Shown: piece after piece, positions 1-6,838 of the stretch
Numbering within the stretch: position 1 is the first letter of the stretch
Layout of the letters: every line of letters starts with the position of its first letter
Origin: Noviherbaspirillum sp.
GTDB taxonomy: Bacteria > Pseudomonadota > Gammaproteobacteria > Burkholderiales > Burkholderiaceae
Assembly: GCA_028292785.1 (NCBI GenBank)
Contig: JAQGLQ010000414.1
Coordinates: 1 to 7,950 of the forward strand
Direction: 5' to 3'
DNA: 7,950 bases
Notes under the pieces: model-generated
What the model was told of the DNA's origin: nothing
Database searches by the model: none
What the model saw: only the letters and a program-made list of their open reading frames with translations
Translations under genes and position numbers: made by a program

Positions 1-1408
1 GTTCCTTGATGTAGGACATGTAGCGCTGTTCGGTTTCCGGCGCAAACTGCTCCCGCTCGATCTGCTGCTCGAGCACATACAACAGGTGCACCGGATTGGC
101 CGCCACTTCGGTGTTGTCGAAGTTGAACACTTTCGACAGGATCTTGAAGGCGAAGCGGGTCGACAAGCCGTTCATGCCTTCATCCACGCCGGCATAATCG
201 GAGTATTCCTGACGCGACTTGGCCTTCGGATCGGTGTCTTTCAGGTTCTCGCCATCGTACACCTGCATCTTGCTGAAGATGCTCGAGTTCTCCGGCTCCT
301 TGACGCGCGACAACACCGCGAACTGGGCCATCATCTTCAAGGTGCCGGGCGCGCACGGCGCACTCGCCAGCGAGGAACCGCTGACCAGTTTCTCGTAGAT
401 CTTGATCTCGTCGCTTACGCGCAGGCAGTACGGCACCTTGACGATATAGATACGATCGAGAAACGCTTCATTGTTCTTGTTGTTGCGGAATGCCTTCCAT
501 TCGGATTCGTTCGAGTGCGCAAGCACCACGCCGTCGAAGGGAATCGCACCGAAGCCTTCGGTGCCCTTGTAATTGCCTTCCTGGGTCGCGGTCAGCAACG
601 GGTGCAGCACCTTGATCGGCGCCTTGAACATCTCCACGAATTCCATCAGGCCCTGATTGGACAGGCACAGGCCGCCCGAATAGCTGTAGGCGTCGGGATC
701 ATCCTGCGAATATTCTTCGAGCTTGCGGATGTCGACCTTGCCTACCAGTGAAGAAATATCCTGGTTGTTCTCGTCGCCCGGCTCGGTCTTCGAAATCGCG
801 ATCTGCTTGAGCACCGATGGATAGCGTTTGACGACGCGGAACTGATTGATGTCGCCGTTGAATTCATGCAAGCGCTTCACCGCCCACGGGCTGGGGATAG
901 GCCGCAGGTAGCGGCGCGGGATGCCGTAGTCTTCTTCCAGAATCGCGCCGTCTTCAGCTTCATTGAACAGCCCGAGAGGCGATTCGTTGACGGGCGAACC
1001 CTTGATGCAATAGAAGGGGACGCGCTCCATCAACTGCTTGAGTTTCTCGGCGATGGATGACTTGCCGCCGCCGACCGGCCCCAACAGGTAGAGCACCTGT
1101 TTGCGTTCCTCGAGACCTTGCGCTGCATGACGGAAATAGGAAACAACCTGCTCGATCACTTCCTCCATTCCATAGAACTCGCGGAATGCAGGATAAATTT
1201 TAATAACCTTGTTGGCGAAGATGCGCGAGAGCCGCGGATCATGGCGCGTGTCGATCAGTTCAGGTTCGCCGATCGCTTCGAGCATGCGCTCTGCGGCAGT
1301 GGCGTAGGCGAGTCGATCACGCTTGCACAACTCGAGATATTCTTGCAGAGAATATTCCTCCTCCTTAGTCCGCTCATACCTTGCTGCATAGTTGTCAAAG
1401 ATTTTCAT
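1..1408 (-). CDS. prkA: PrkA/YeaG serine protein kinase, 5' part (runs off window)
   Basis: PrkA is a cytoplasmic AAA+-type protein kinase. In Escherichia coli (YeaG, 644 residues) it supports survival of nitrogen starvation and stationary phase. The reading frame is open for 469 codons from the ATG to the left edge, so roughly 175 C-terminal residues, including most of the kinase-like C-terminal domain, lie outside. The N-terminus (MKIFDNYAARYERTKEEE) aligns with YeaG from residue 1. A Walker A motif GPVGGGKS is at residues 110-117, a Walker B-like segment LMEFVEMFKAP at about 254-264, and a sensor-like HSNESEW at 298-304; PGDENNQDIS and KDTDPKAKS are also family hallmarks. AAGGA lies 6 bases before the ATG, fixing the start. 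The gene stands alone behind a 484-base gap with a sigma-54 promoter match. In relatives it is followed by yeaH (DUF444) and spoVR-like genes, which would lie left of this window (inferred). Confidence 0.97.
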   Translation of the reverse strand, partial: MKIFDNYAARYERTKEEEYSLQEYLELCKRDRLAYATAAERMLEAIGEPELIDTRHDPRLSRIFANKVIKIYPAFREFYGMEEVIEQVVSYFRHAAQGLEERKQVLYLLGPVGGGKSSIAEKLKQLMERVPFYCIKGSPVNESPLGLFNEAEDGAILEEDYGIPRRYLRPIPSPWAVKRLHEFNGDINQFRVVKRYPSVLKQIAISKTEPGDENNQDISSLVGKVDIRKLEEYSQDDPDAYSYSGGLCLSNQGLMEFVEMFKAPIKVLHPLLTATQEGNYKGTEGFGAIPFDGVVLAHSNESEWKAFRNNKNNEAFLDRIYIVKVPYCLRVSDEIKIYEKLVSGSSLASAPCAPGTLKMMAQFAVLSRVKEPENSSIFSKMQVYDGENLKDTDPKAKSRQEYSDYAGVDEGMNGLSTRFAFKILSKVFNFDNTEVAANPVHLLYVLEQQIEREQFAPETEQRYMSYIKE

Positions 1409-1591
1409 GTAACGTCCTTTGCAATGTAACGGGCTACAGGTACGGATTCACATCTTATTGCCACTCCGTAATTTCATAATACGCGTACTTTTTTCTAACC
1501 GATAGGAAATTATTCTAATAATTAGTAAGAACTTTTGAGGGCCAGCAAAGATTGTTTGACTGGTCATCGACCGCCACGCGATCCTGCTTCC

Positions 1592-1615
1592 TCTTCGCAA
1601 TTTTCATAGCGAAGA
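1592..1615 (-). other. Hairpin in the presumed prkA leader
   Basis: TCTTCGC (1592-1598) and GCGAAGA (1609-1615) form a perfect 7-bp inverted repeat with a 10-base loop. It lies about 20-45 bases after the predicted sigma-54 start and about 185 bases before the prkA ATG. It has no T tract in either direction, so it is not a Rho-independent terminator. It could stabilise the leader or be chance. Confidence 0.3.
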
Positions 1616-1647
1616 TCAATGCTTCATTTTTGAATCTTATGCGACTG

Positions 1648-1663
1648 TGCAATCGCTTCGCCA
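1648..1663 (-). promoter_or_regulatory. Sigma-54 (RpoN) -24/-12 promoter candidate for prkA
   Basis: On the minus strand the sequence TGGCGAAGCGATTGCA matches the RpoN consensus TGGCACG-N4-TTGCA. TGGC and TTGCA are both complete, and exactly 10 bases separate the invariant GG (1662-1661) from the invariant GC (1650-1649). Transcription would start near 1637, giving a leader of about 230 nt before the prkA ATG. It fits what is known of the family: E. coli yeaGH is a sigma-54/NtrC-controlled operon used in nitrogen starvation. The long leader is the main reservation. No clear NtrC site was recognised further upstream, so the activator is unknown. Confidence 0.55.
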
Positions 1664-1691
1664 CGATGTGACGAAATAGACACAAGGCAAA

Positions 1692-1704
1692 AACCAATAT
1701 TTTT
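1692..1704 (+). promoter_or_regulatory. IHF-like site upstream of the -24/-12 element
   Basis: The plus strand reads AACCAATATTTTT, which fits the IHF consensus WATCAA-N4-TTR with two mismatches and is followed by an uninterrupted T tract. Relative to the predicted sigma-54 start (about 1637) it lies near -55 to -67, where IHF commonly bends DNA between an enhancer-bound activator and RpoN polymerase. IHF sites are degenerate and A/T tracts match them by chance, so this is only supportive. Confidence 0.25.
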
Positions 1705-1857
1705 TTAGTGCCGCAAGGTTACAAATGCGCGCTCATTGCCATCAAAAGCTTTGGTATGGTTTTCTCGTAAAAGATTCCGCCGCCCCTTATGATTAAACAA
1801 CAATCCTTCATGCGGCGTTTCATCTTTTGCGCTGGCATCGAAGCGGATTCGTTATAT

Positions 1858-1892
1858 GCAAGCGTACTGACTACTTCAGTTGCGCCTCTTGC
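1858..1892 (-). terminator. Imperfect stem-loop immediately after asmA stop
   Basis: The 35 bases directly following the asmA TGA form an imperfect hairpin. The outer arms GCAAG/CTTGC (1858-1862 and 1888-1892) and the inner arms ACTGA/TCAGT (1866-1870 and 1876-1880) both pair perfectly. They flank an unequal internal loop (CGT against TGCGCCT) and a 5-base apical loop. No U-rich run follows on the minus strand, so it is not a canonical intrinsic terminator. It may act as a 3'-end RNA-protecting structure with Rho-dependent termination further on (inference). Confidence 0.35.
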
Positions 1893-4283
1893 TCACCTGT
1901 TCAACAGGCCTTCAAGTTCTTTTCCGATCCGCTCATGCGCCTTGTTTTTTTGTTCATCGATGGCGGTGCGGGCCTTCGAACGAATGGACTGTTTCCTGTC
2001 GTCGCGCTTTTGCTTTGCCAGTTCGCCGGCCATGCTCTGAAAATCGATACGCCATCCGATCGCATCGAAAGGGCCCGACAAGCGCATCGGAATGGTGACT
2101 CCCTTAAGAGCCTGCAACTCCTTTCCATCCTGCCCTTGCAAGGTCGATACCACCGTCGCCTTGGCCAGATAATCAAGTCGTTCATTGGCGAGATCGATAC
2201 TGCCTGAACCGCTGATGCGAAGCAGCGGCGATGTGATCGCCAGATCGTCGTTGCGCGCTATGCCATCGGCCATGACGAAGCTCGCCGCGAGTTCGGTGAA
2301 GTCGGTCTTCTCGTCGAGGGAAGCGGCGCCCGTTTCGGGCCCGTCACCGTGCCTGATCGCACCAAACCTCGCCTTCGCCTCGCGGACGGCCCGCGCCACA
2401 TTGATGCCATGCAGCGCACCATCATGGAGCTCCACACGCGCCGTACCGTGCAGGCTTTTACCGATCTGTGCCAGCGAGGCGCCACGCGCCGTCACATCGA
2501 GACGGACGTTGCCCCGGCCTTCGATCGGCTGTTTATCGAACGCATCCTTCAGCAGCGGACCAAGGCGAACGCCGACGAGGTTGTGATGCAGCACGAAATC
2601 CGGCGCAGCGGTCGCGGTCGCCGATGCGGAACCGCTGACGCTACCTCCGTACAGGTTCGCGCTCACGGAATGCGCTTCTATTCTGCCGTCGGCGGCGCGC
2701 AGATCGATGCGCAGGTTCGACGCCTTGATGTTGTCGATCTCGAGCGAACCGATACGCAGGCTGCCGGCAGCGTTCAGTTCGCGCAGCGCCGACAGGTCGA
2801 TCGCATGCTCCGATGCCTGCCCCCCGGCTTGCGGTGCGGCTTTCGCCGTGGCACTGGAAGCCGCCGGCTTGCCGAGATAACGGTCGCCATCGAGACTGTC
2901 GATGTTCAAGTTGAAACCATATGCAACCGGCGAAAATCCCTCGATGCCGAGTTTCGCATCGAATCCGCTTTCATCGAATCTGCCTGTCAGGGTCGCGGAC
3001 GCAAGCCGCTTGCCGATATCGAGAATCGCCTTTCCATCCGCATTCAGACGCAGCATGCCGCCGGCGGGATTGGGCAAGGTGAATGCCGCGGCAAGCTTCG
3101 CGAATTCGATCGACTGTGTTTGCAGATTGGCGGAAAACGGGCTGTCCACGGATCCGTCGAGGGCGCGTCCGCCCTGTTTTCCTGACAACGAAAGCTTGAG
3201 CCGGGGGGAGGTGAACAGCAATTTGTCGATGTCTCCTGTCACGTCGCCCGCGATGTGCGCTTTCGCGTCAAGCGCCGCGCCCTTGATCGCCACATCGAGC
3301 GCCAGCGGCGCCATCATGAAATTCCGCGGCACACCATCGAACGCAGGCACCGACAGGTTCAGCACGATATTGCGCGGCCCTTGTGCGAATCGTGCTTCCG
3401 CATTCGCCTTGTCGCCGGTCACTTGTTCCCCGTTCATCGCGAAACGCGGCGCATCGAGACGCAGGCTGACCGGCTTTCCGGCCTGCCTGCCGCTTGCGGA
3501 CAGCTTGATGCCGTCGAACAGGAAAAGCTTTTCGGATGGATTCAATTCCGCGTTGCCGCTTGCTTTCAGCACGATGCCGGAAATATCGGACAAGGCGCCC
3601 TTGATGTCGGCCTCGGCATCGTCGAATACATAATGCCGGCGATCGGGATAGAAGGTGAAGCCGGTCTTCAACGCGATCCGCGCGTCGATGGCCGGATCGT
3701 TTCCCTTTACGTAGGCGACCAGCGATGCCCGGCTTGGCAGGCCGCTGGCGAGCTCGCCGGTTTCGAGGGAGAGCTTGGCGATCTGAAACCGGCGACGCGT
3801 CAACTGGTCTTCGTAACGGATGCTGGCGTTGGTGACGCTGACGCTGCGCACATCGAAGCTGATGCCGTCGCTGCCGGCGTCCGCCGGTGTCAGCAGGTCG
3901 CCGTAGTTGCTGCTGCCGTCCTTGTAGCGCTTGACGTTGACATGGATGGCTTCGATCCCTACATGGTCGACCACCAGCCTCTTCGATAGCAACGGCATCA
4001 GGCGCAGCGCCAGTTTCGCGCTGACCGCCGAGGCGAACTCGGCGCTGCTGTTGCGCTCGGAAATACTGACCCTGCCAAGATCCACGCCTATCCTGGGAAA
4101 CAGTGTCAGCCTGATCTGGCCAGGAATCATCAACGTGCGCTGGGTTTTTTCCTGCACCATGCGCACGATCAGCGGCTTGTAATCGTTGGGGTTGAAGGTG
4201 GCGGCGAGAATGCCGGCCGCGATGAGCAACAGCGTGATCAGTACGGACAAGCCGATCGCAACGTACTGGGTAGTTTTCGACAT
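1893..4283 (-). CDS. asmA: AsmA family envelope biogenesis protein
   Basis: This 796-residue protein is predicted to be anchored in the inner membrane by one N-terminal helix, with the rest in the periplasm. AsmA-family proteins belong to the bridge-like class thought to carry phospholipids toward the outer membrane. The start ATG follows a GAGGA Shine-Dalgarno with 5-base spacing. Residues 8-29 are a hydrophobic segment, followed by FNPNDYKP (the family's NPND motif, 30-37) and a long beta-rich body. A low-complexity Ala/Ser/Gln linker lies at about 472-490. The C-terminal part (from about 600) matches E. coli AsmA well: ALHGINVARAV, a 'VMADGIARNDDL' segment, 'SGSGSIDLANERLDY' and 'IPMRLSGPFD'. 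The end is a charged, probably helical tail rich in Lys/Arg/Glu. At 796 residues it exceeds E. coli AsmA (617), mainly in the middle. It is the second gene of the mnmC-asmA operon. The frame stays open upstream, but that extension runs antisense-frame through mnmC and lacks the membrane anchor at its start. Confidence 0.9.
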   Translation of the reverse strand: MSKTTQYVAIGLSVLITLLLIAAGILAATFNPNDYKPLIVRMVQEKTQRTLMIPGQIRLTLFPRIGVDLGRVSISERNSSAEFASAVSAKLALRLMPLLSKRLVVDHVGIEAIHVNVKRYKDGSSNYGDLLTPADAGSDGISFDVRSVSVTNASIRYEDQLTRRRFQIAKLSLETGELASGLPSRASLVAYVKGNDPAIDARIALKTGFTFYPDRRHYVFDDAEADIKGALSDISGIVLKASGNAELNPSEKLFLFDGIKLSASGRQAGKPVSLRLDAPRFAMNGEQVTGDKANAEARFAQGPRNIVLNLSVPAFDGVPRNFMMAPLALDVAIKGAALDAKAHIAGDVTGDIDKLLFTSPRLKLSLSGKQGGRALDGSVDSPFSANLQTQSIEFAKLAAAFTLPNPAGGMLRLNADGKAILDIGKRLASATLTGRFDESGFDAKLGIEGFSPVAYGFNLNIDSLDGDRYLGKPAASSATAKAAPQAGGQASEHAIDLSALRELNAAGSLRIGSLEIDNIKASNLRIDLRAADGRIEAHSVSANLYGGSVSGSASATATAAPDFVLHHNLVGVRLGPLLKDAFDKQPIEGRGNVRLDVTARGASLAQIGKSLHGTARVELHDGALHGINVARAVREAKARFGAIRHGDGPETGAASLDEKTDFTELAASFVMADGIARNDDLAITSPLLRISGSGSIDLANERLDYLAKATVVSTLQGQDGKELQALKGVTIPMRLSGPFDAIGWRIDFQSMAGELAKQKRDDRKQSIRSKARTAIDEQKNKAHERIGKELEGLLNR

Positions 4284-4291
4284 CTTATTCC

Positions 4292-6196
4292 TCAGACTGT
4301 TCTGCCCTGGGTCGACGGCGTATGCCCGCGACGATGTGTCTTCAGCAGAAAACGCGCCGGGTCGAGCGCGGCGGCCAGCGACGCTTCGATGGGCAGCGGT
4401 TCGCCGTTCAGCGACGACGCCAGCAACTCGGCCGCGAACGGCGCCCAGATCAGGCCGCGCGATCCATAACCGAGCAAGGCATAGGCATCCGGCAGGCGCG
4501 GCACATCGCGCAGCCGCGTTCCGCCTGCACCGGCCGCCGCATCGTAGTCGGGCAACGCTCCCACCAGCGGCAGACGATCCGGCGTCACGCAACGAAAACC
4601 AACCCTGCCGGAAAGTGGCAACGCCTCGAGGCCTGCCGTGTGCGGCAGCATGCGCGCCAGCCGGCTCAGATTTTCTTGCTGGCTGGATTTGCGCGGCAAC
4701 GGATCGTCGTCGAAATCGTACGATGCGCCGACGCTGCAAACACCGTTGGCGGCACGGGTCAGATAAGCTTCACCGCACAATACCATGCTCAGACCGGGCA
4801 GCGATGCTTCGGGTATGTGCGTTACTTGCCCGCGCACTGCGGCAAGCGGCAGATATTGTGTCTGATGGAAACTATTTCCATAAGTTCCATTGGCAATAAT
4901 GATGACCGGTGCTTCCGCAATGATGCCACCCTCGCGGTCGGTTACCTGCCAGCGGCCGCCGTTCCTCTCCAGGCACGCCGCGTCGCACATGAAGCGCGTT
5001 TGCACGCGCGGGCCGCACGTTTCCAGCAATGCGCGGCATAAGCCGGCGGGATGCACCCATCCGCCCCCCGCGAACAGCCAGCCGCCGAACGATGTTTGCG
5101 CGCCGGTCAGCGCTGCGGCTGCGGGCCCATCGATCCACTCGGCATATTCGCGCGGGAAACCGTGCGTCAGCGCGGTGTCGCGCTGCAAGCGCGCCTCCGC
5201 GGGATCGGCGGCGAGCTGCAGCACGCCGCATGCCTCGCCCGAAAAGCCGGTGCCGATGCCCCCGGCCTGATCCCATAGCCTGCGGGTGAACAGGTAAGCG
5301 GCGCGCGCGAGCTGCGAACTCAGGTTGTCGTCCTTCGATATCAGCGGCCGAACGATGCCAGCGAGATTGCCCGATGCTTCCTGCGCCGGCCGTGCATGAC
5401 GTTCGATCAGCGTTACCTGCCATCCGCGCGCCGCCAGCCGGTGGCATGCGGCACTGCCGGCGAGGCCGGCGCCGATCACGATCGCCGCGCGTTCAGGCAG
5501 CGCGATGCGGCGCTGCGGCATTTGCCAGCGCGGCGCGAACCGCCCCGTCGGCGTGCCGTTTTCGGGATCCGTGTCGAATACGAAGCCGGCCTGCAGCAGC
5601 GGCTTGCGCACTGCATCCGGCATGCTGTCGCTTGCCAGCGTTGCGTCCGGCGCGGCCAGCCGGTTGAGCCGGGCCAGTACCCCCGGCGCCGACAAGCCCG
5701 TTTTCTTTTCCGGCGTAAAACCGGTGAGATAAAACGCATCTGCGCTCGCGTCGATCTCGGATAGACAGTCGGCGGGATCATCCAGCACCAGGGTCAGCAC
5801 CACGCGGCCATGATCCAGCAGCAGGCGATGAAATCCGCGTATCAGCGGCGGCCATGCGCTGCGCAACTCCTGCGACAGGCACGCCAGCTCCGGCGGCAAC
5901 GCGGCATGCAGATGCGCGAGCTGCTCCGCGCTGAAAGGACGATGCTCGACCGCGAGGTAATGCAATTGCGCCGGACGCGCGGCATCGTCGCGCCAGCCGC
6001 TCCAGGTGGCGAGAAAATTCAATCCCTGGCCGAAGCCCGTTTCGACGATGACGAAGCGTTCGCGTCCTCGCCAGCGGGCGGCGAGCCGGTTTCCGCCGAT
6101 GAATACTTTGCGCGCCTGTTCGAGATGGTTGCCGACTGTCAGGCTATCGGGCGCCCTGTCGATGGACGATGCGGGAAACAGGGGAAGGCGGGGCAT
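4292..6196 (-). CDS. mnmC: MnmC: FAD-dependent cmnm5s2U34 tRNA oxidoreductase with degenerate MnmD methyltransferase domain
   Basis: MnmC normally performs the last two steps of mnm5s2U formation at tRNA position 34: the FAD domain removes the carboxymethyl group and the MnmD domain methylates with SAM. Here the oxidase half (about 230-634) looks intact. It has the dinucleotide motif VIGAGLAG (GAGLAG 242-247), an acidic residue ending the second strand (E265), EASGN, WLFAGGGW, and the C-terminal GYGSRG (576-581). The N-terminal half keeps the SAM-site segment ETGFGQGLNFL (52-62). However, the DGFAP motif reads TGFTP (Thr158, codon 5725-5723), the following K-N-x-x-x-W segment is lost, and the T-x-T-S and GF-x-x-KR-x-M stretches are absent. 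No stop or frameshift interrupts it. Length (634) is near the usual 640-670. I chose ATG 6196; an in-frame GTG at 6205 would add 3 residues. Neither has a Shine-Dalgarno. The stop overlaps the asmA ribosome site. Confidence 0.92.
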   Translation of the reverse strand: MPRLPLFPASSIDRAPDSLTVGNHLEQARKVFIGGNRLAARWRGRERFVIVETGFGQGLNFLATWSGWRDDAARPAQLHYLAVEHRPFSAEQLAHLHAALPPELACLSQELRSAWPPLIRGFHRLLLDHGRVVLTLVLDDPADCLSEIDASADAFYLTGFTPEKKTGLSAPGVLARLNRLAAPDATLASDSMPDAVRKPLLQAGFVFDTDPENGTPTGRFAPRWQMPQRRIALPERAAIVIGAGLAGSAACHRLAARGWQVTLIERHARPAQEASGNLAGIVRPLISKDDNLSSQLARAAYLFTRRLWDQAGGIGTGFSGEACGVLQLAADPAEARLQRDTALTHGFPREYAEWIDGPAAAALTGAQTSFGGWLFAGGGWVHPAGLCRALLETCGPRVQTRFMCDAACLERNGGRWQVTDREGGIIAEAPVIIIANGTYGNSFHQTQYLPLAAVRGQVTHIPEASLPGLSMVLCGEAYLTRAANGVCSVGASYDFDDDPLPRKSSQQENLSRLARMLPHTAGLEALPLSGRVGFRCVTPDRLPLVGALPDYDAAAGAGGTRLRDVPRLPDAYALLGYGSRGLIWAPFAAELLASSLNGEPLPIEASLAAALDPARFLLKTHRRGHTPSTQGRTV

Positions 6197-6318
6197 GGAT
6201 TGCACGAGAATGAAATAAAATCATTGTAACGATGTACACTGCGCGTCGCCCGTATGTTTGGTGAGCGCTTCGGGTACGCCCGGCATCGTCCCGGCCCAAC
6301 CATTTTTAATCACATGAA
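6197..6318. other. Divergent promoter region between mnmC and the SET gene
   Basis: This short region must drive mnmC leftward and the SET gene rightward. The part next to mnmC is A/T-rich and contains TACAAT on the minus strand. On the plus strand TACACT (6235-6240) is a weak -10 candidate without a recognisable -35. Neither flanking gene has a clear Shine-Dalgarno. A small open frame on the plus strand (ATG at 6254, 22 codons) ends with a TGA at 6320-6322 that overlaps the SET start codon as ATGA. It has no ribosome site of its own, so I do not call it a gene. Confidence 0.5.
6223..6228 (-). promoter_or_regulatory. -10-like hexamer for mnmC-asmA
   Basis: The minus strand reads TACAAT, one mismatch from TATAAT, placed 17-18 bases upstream of the possible GTG start and 26-27 bases upstream of the chosen ATG. 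Transcription from it would begin near 6216 and leave a leader of only about 10-20 nt, in keeping with the missing Shine-Dalgarno. There is no good -35 hexamer at 16-18 bases, so the call is weak. Confidence 0.3.
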
Positions 6319-6822
6319 ATGACTCGTTCCAGCACTCCGCAAGTAAAACCTCCGGCCGCGCTTCCTGCCTATGCGGTCAGGAGCTCCAGCATCCATGGCA
6401 ACGGCGTATTCGCCCGCAGGAAGATTCCGGCCGGCACGCGCATCATCGAATACAAGGGCGAGCGCATCAGCTGGAAAGAAGCGCTCCGGCGCGAACAGCT
6501 GAAGGAAAGCGACTCGACGCATACCTTCCTGTTCAGCCTGGAAGACGGACGGGTGATCGACGGCGGCAGCCGCGGCAACGATGCGCGCTGGATCAATCAT
6601 GCCTGCGAGCCGAACTGCGAAGCGCAGGAAGCAAATGGGCGCGTGTTCATCTATGCCCTGCGCGACATCCAGCGCGGCGAAGAGCTGAACTATAACTATG
6701 CGCTGGTGCTCGATCAGCGGCATACGCCGGCGGTCAAGCGCGCCTATGCATGCTTGTGCGGAGCGCCGGGCTGCCGCAAGACCATGCTGGCGCCGAAGAC
6801 GGGAAAGAAGAGCGCGGCTTGA
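6319..6822 (+). CDS. SET domain protein-lysine N-methyltransferase with post-SET zinc cluster
   Basis: This 167-residue protein is a stand-alone SET domain that should transfer methyl groups from SAM to a lysine in a protein; the substrate is unknown. Visible motifs are the SAM-binding GNGVFA (27-32), RWINHACEPN (90-99) with the N-H dyad, EELNYNYA (121-128) with Tyr125/Tyr127 for the active-site pocket, and a post-SET C-L-C-G-A-P-G-C (Cys145, Cys147, Cys152). These three cysteines plus Cys96 are the arrangement that binds one zinc ion in eukaryotic SET/post-SET enzymes. The central Asp of the usual ELxYDY is Asn126. There is no signal peptide, so it is cytoplasmic, and the tail is basic. It starts at ATG 6319 without an evident Shine-Dalgarno and is followed 16 bases later by a transpeptidase gene in the same direction. 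Such genes are known in betaproteobacteria, but their role is not established. Confidence 0.93.
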   Translation: MTRSSTPQVKPPAALPAYAVRSSSIHGNGVFARRKIPAGTRIIEYKGERISWKEALRREQLKESDSTHTFLFSLEDGRVIDGGSRGNDARWINHACEPNCEAQEANGRVFIYALRDIQRGEELNYNYALVLDQRHTPAVKRAYACLCGAPGCRKTMLAPKTGKKSAA

Positions 6823-6838
6823 CCGGCCGCCCGCAGCC

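Larger units (their letters stand above)
1409..1892. other. Intergenic region between asmA and prkA; prkA control region and leader
   Basis: This stretch separates the asmA stop from the prkA start, both on the minus strand. It is visibly richer in A and T than the coding DNA and has no convincing gene. Reading toward prkA it holds a stem-loop abutting the asmA stop, an AAAGCTTT palindrome at 1745-1752, an A/T tract with an IHF-like site near 1692-1704, a -24/-12 promoter match at 1648-1663, and then about 230 bases of presumed leader. The leader contains a 7-bp-stem hairpin (1592-1615), a GGTC-ATC-GACC dyad (1562-1572) and the odd palindrome CTAATAATTAG (1515-1525). A TATTAT hexamer (minus strand, 1476-1481) could be the -10 of a second, start-proximal promoter, but no good -35 hexamer sits upstream. 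Confidence 0.7.

Noticed and set aside
1448..1463. Second sigma-54-like sequence (TGGCA...TGTGA) nearer the prkA start
   Set aside because: The required GC of the -12 element is missing at the correct spacing.
1515..1697. 60-codon minus-strand open frame upstream of prkA
   Set aside because: It begins with TTG, lacks a ribosome site, has no recognisable motif, and the sigma-54 promoter match lies inside it.
1789..2040. Plus-strand open frame of 83 codons starting in the intergenic region
   Set aside because: Most of it is antisense to the end of asmA, there is no Shine-Dalgarno, and the residues look like frame shadow.
2349..3989. Long plus-strand open frames opposite asmA
   Set aside because: They mirror the codon bias of a GC-rich gene on the other strand; none has domain-like sequence, and asmA is well supported.
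4284..4739. Upstream extension of the asmA reading frame (948 residues in total)
   Set aside because: The extra 152 residues are Arg/Ala-rich shadow of mnmC; the membrane anchor and GAGGA site place the start at 4283.
5396..6229. Plus-strand open frames opposite mnmC
   Set aside because: Arg/Ala-rich shadows with no motif; mnmC explains the region.
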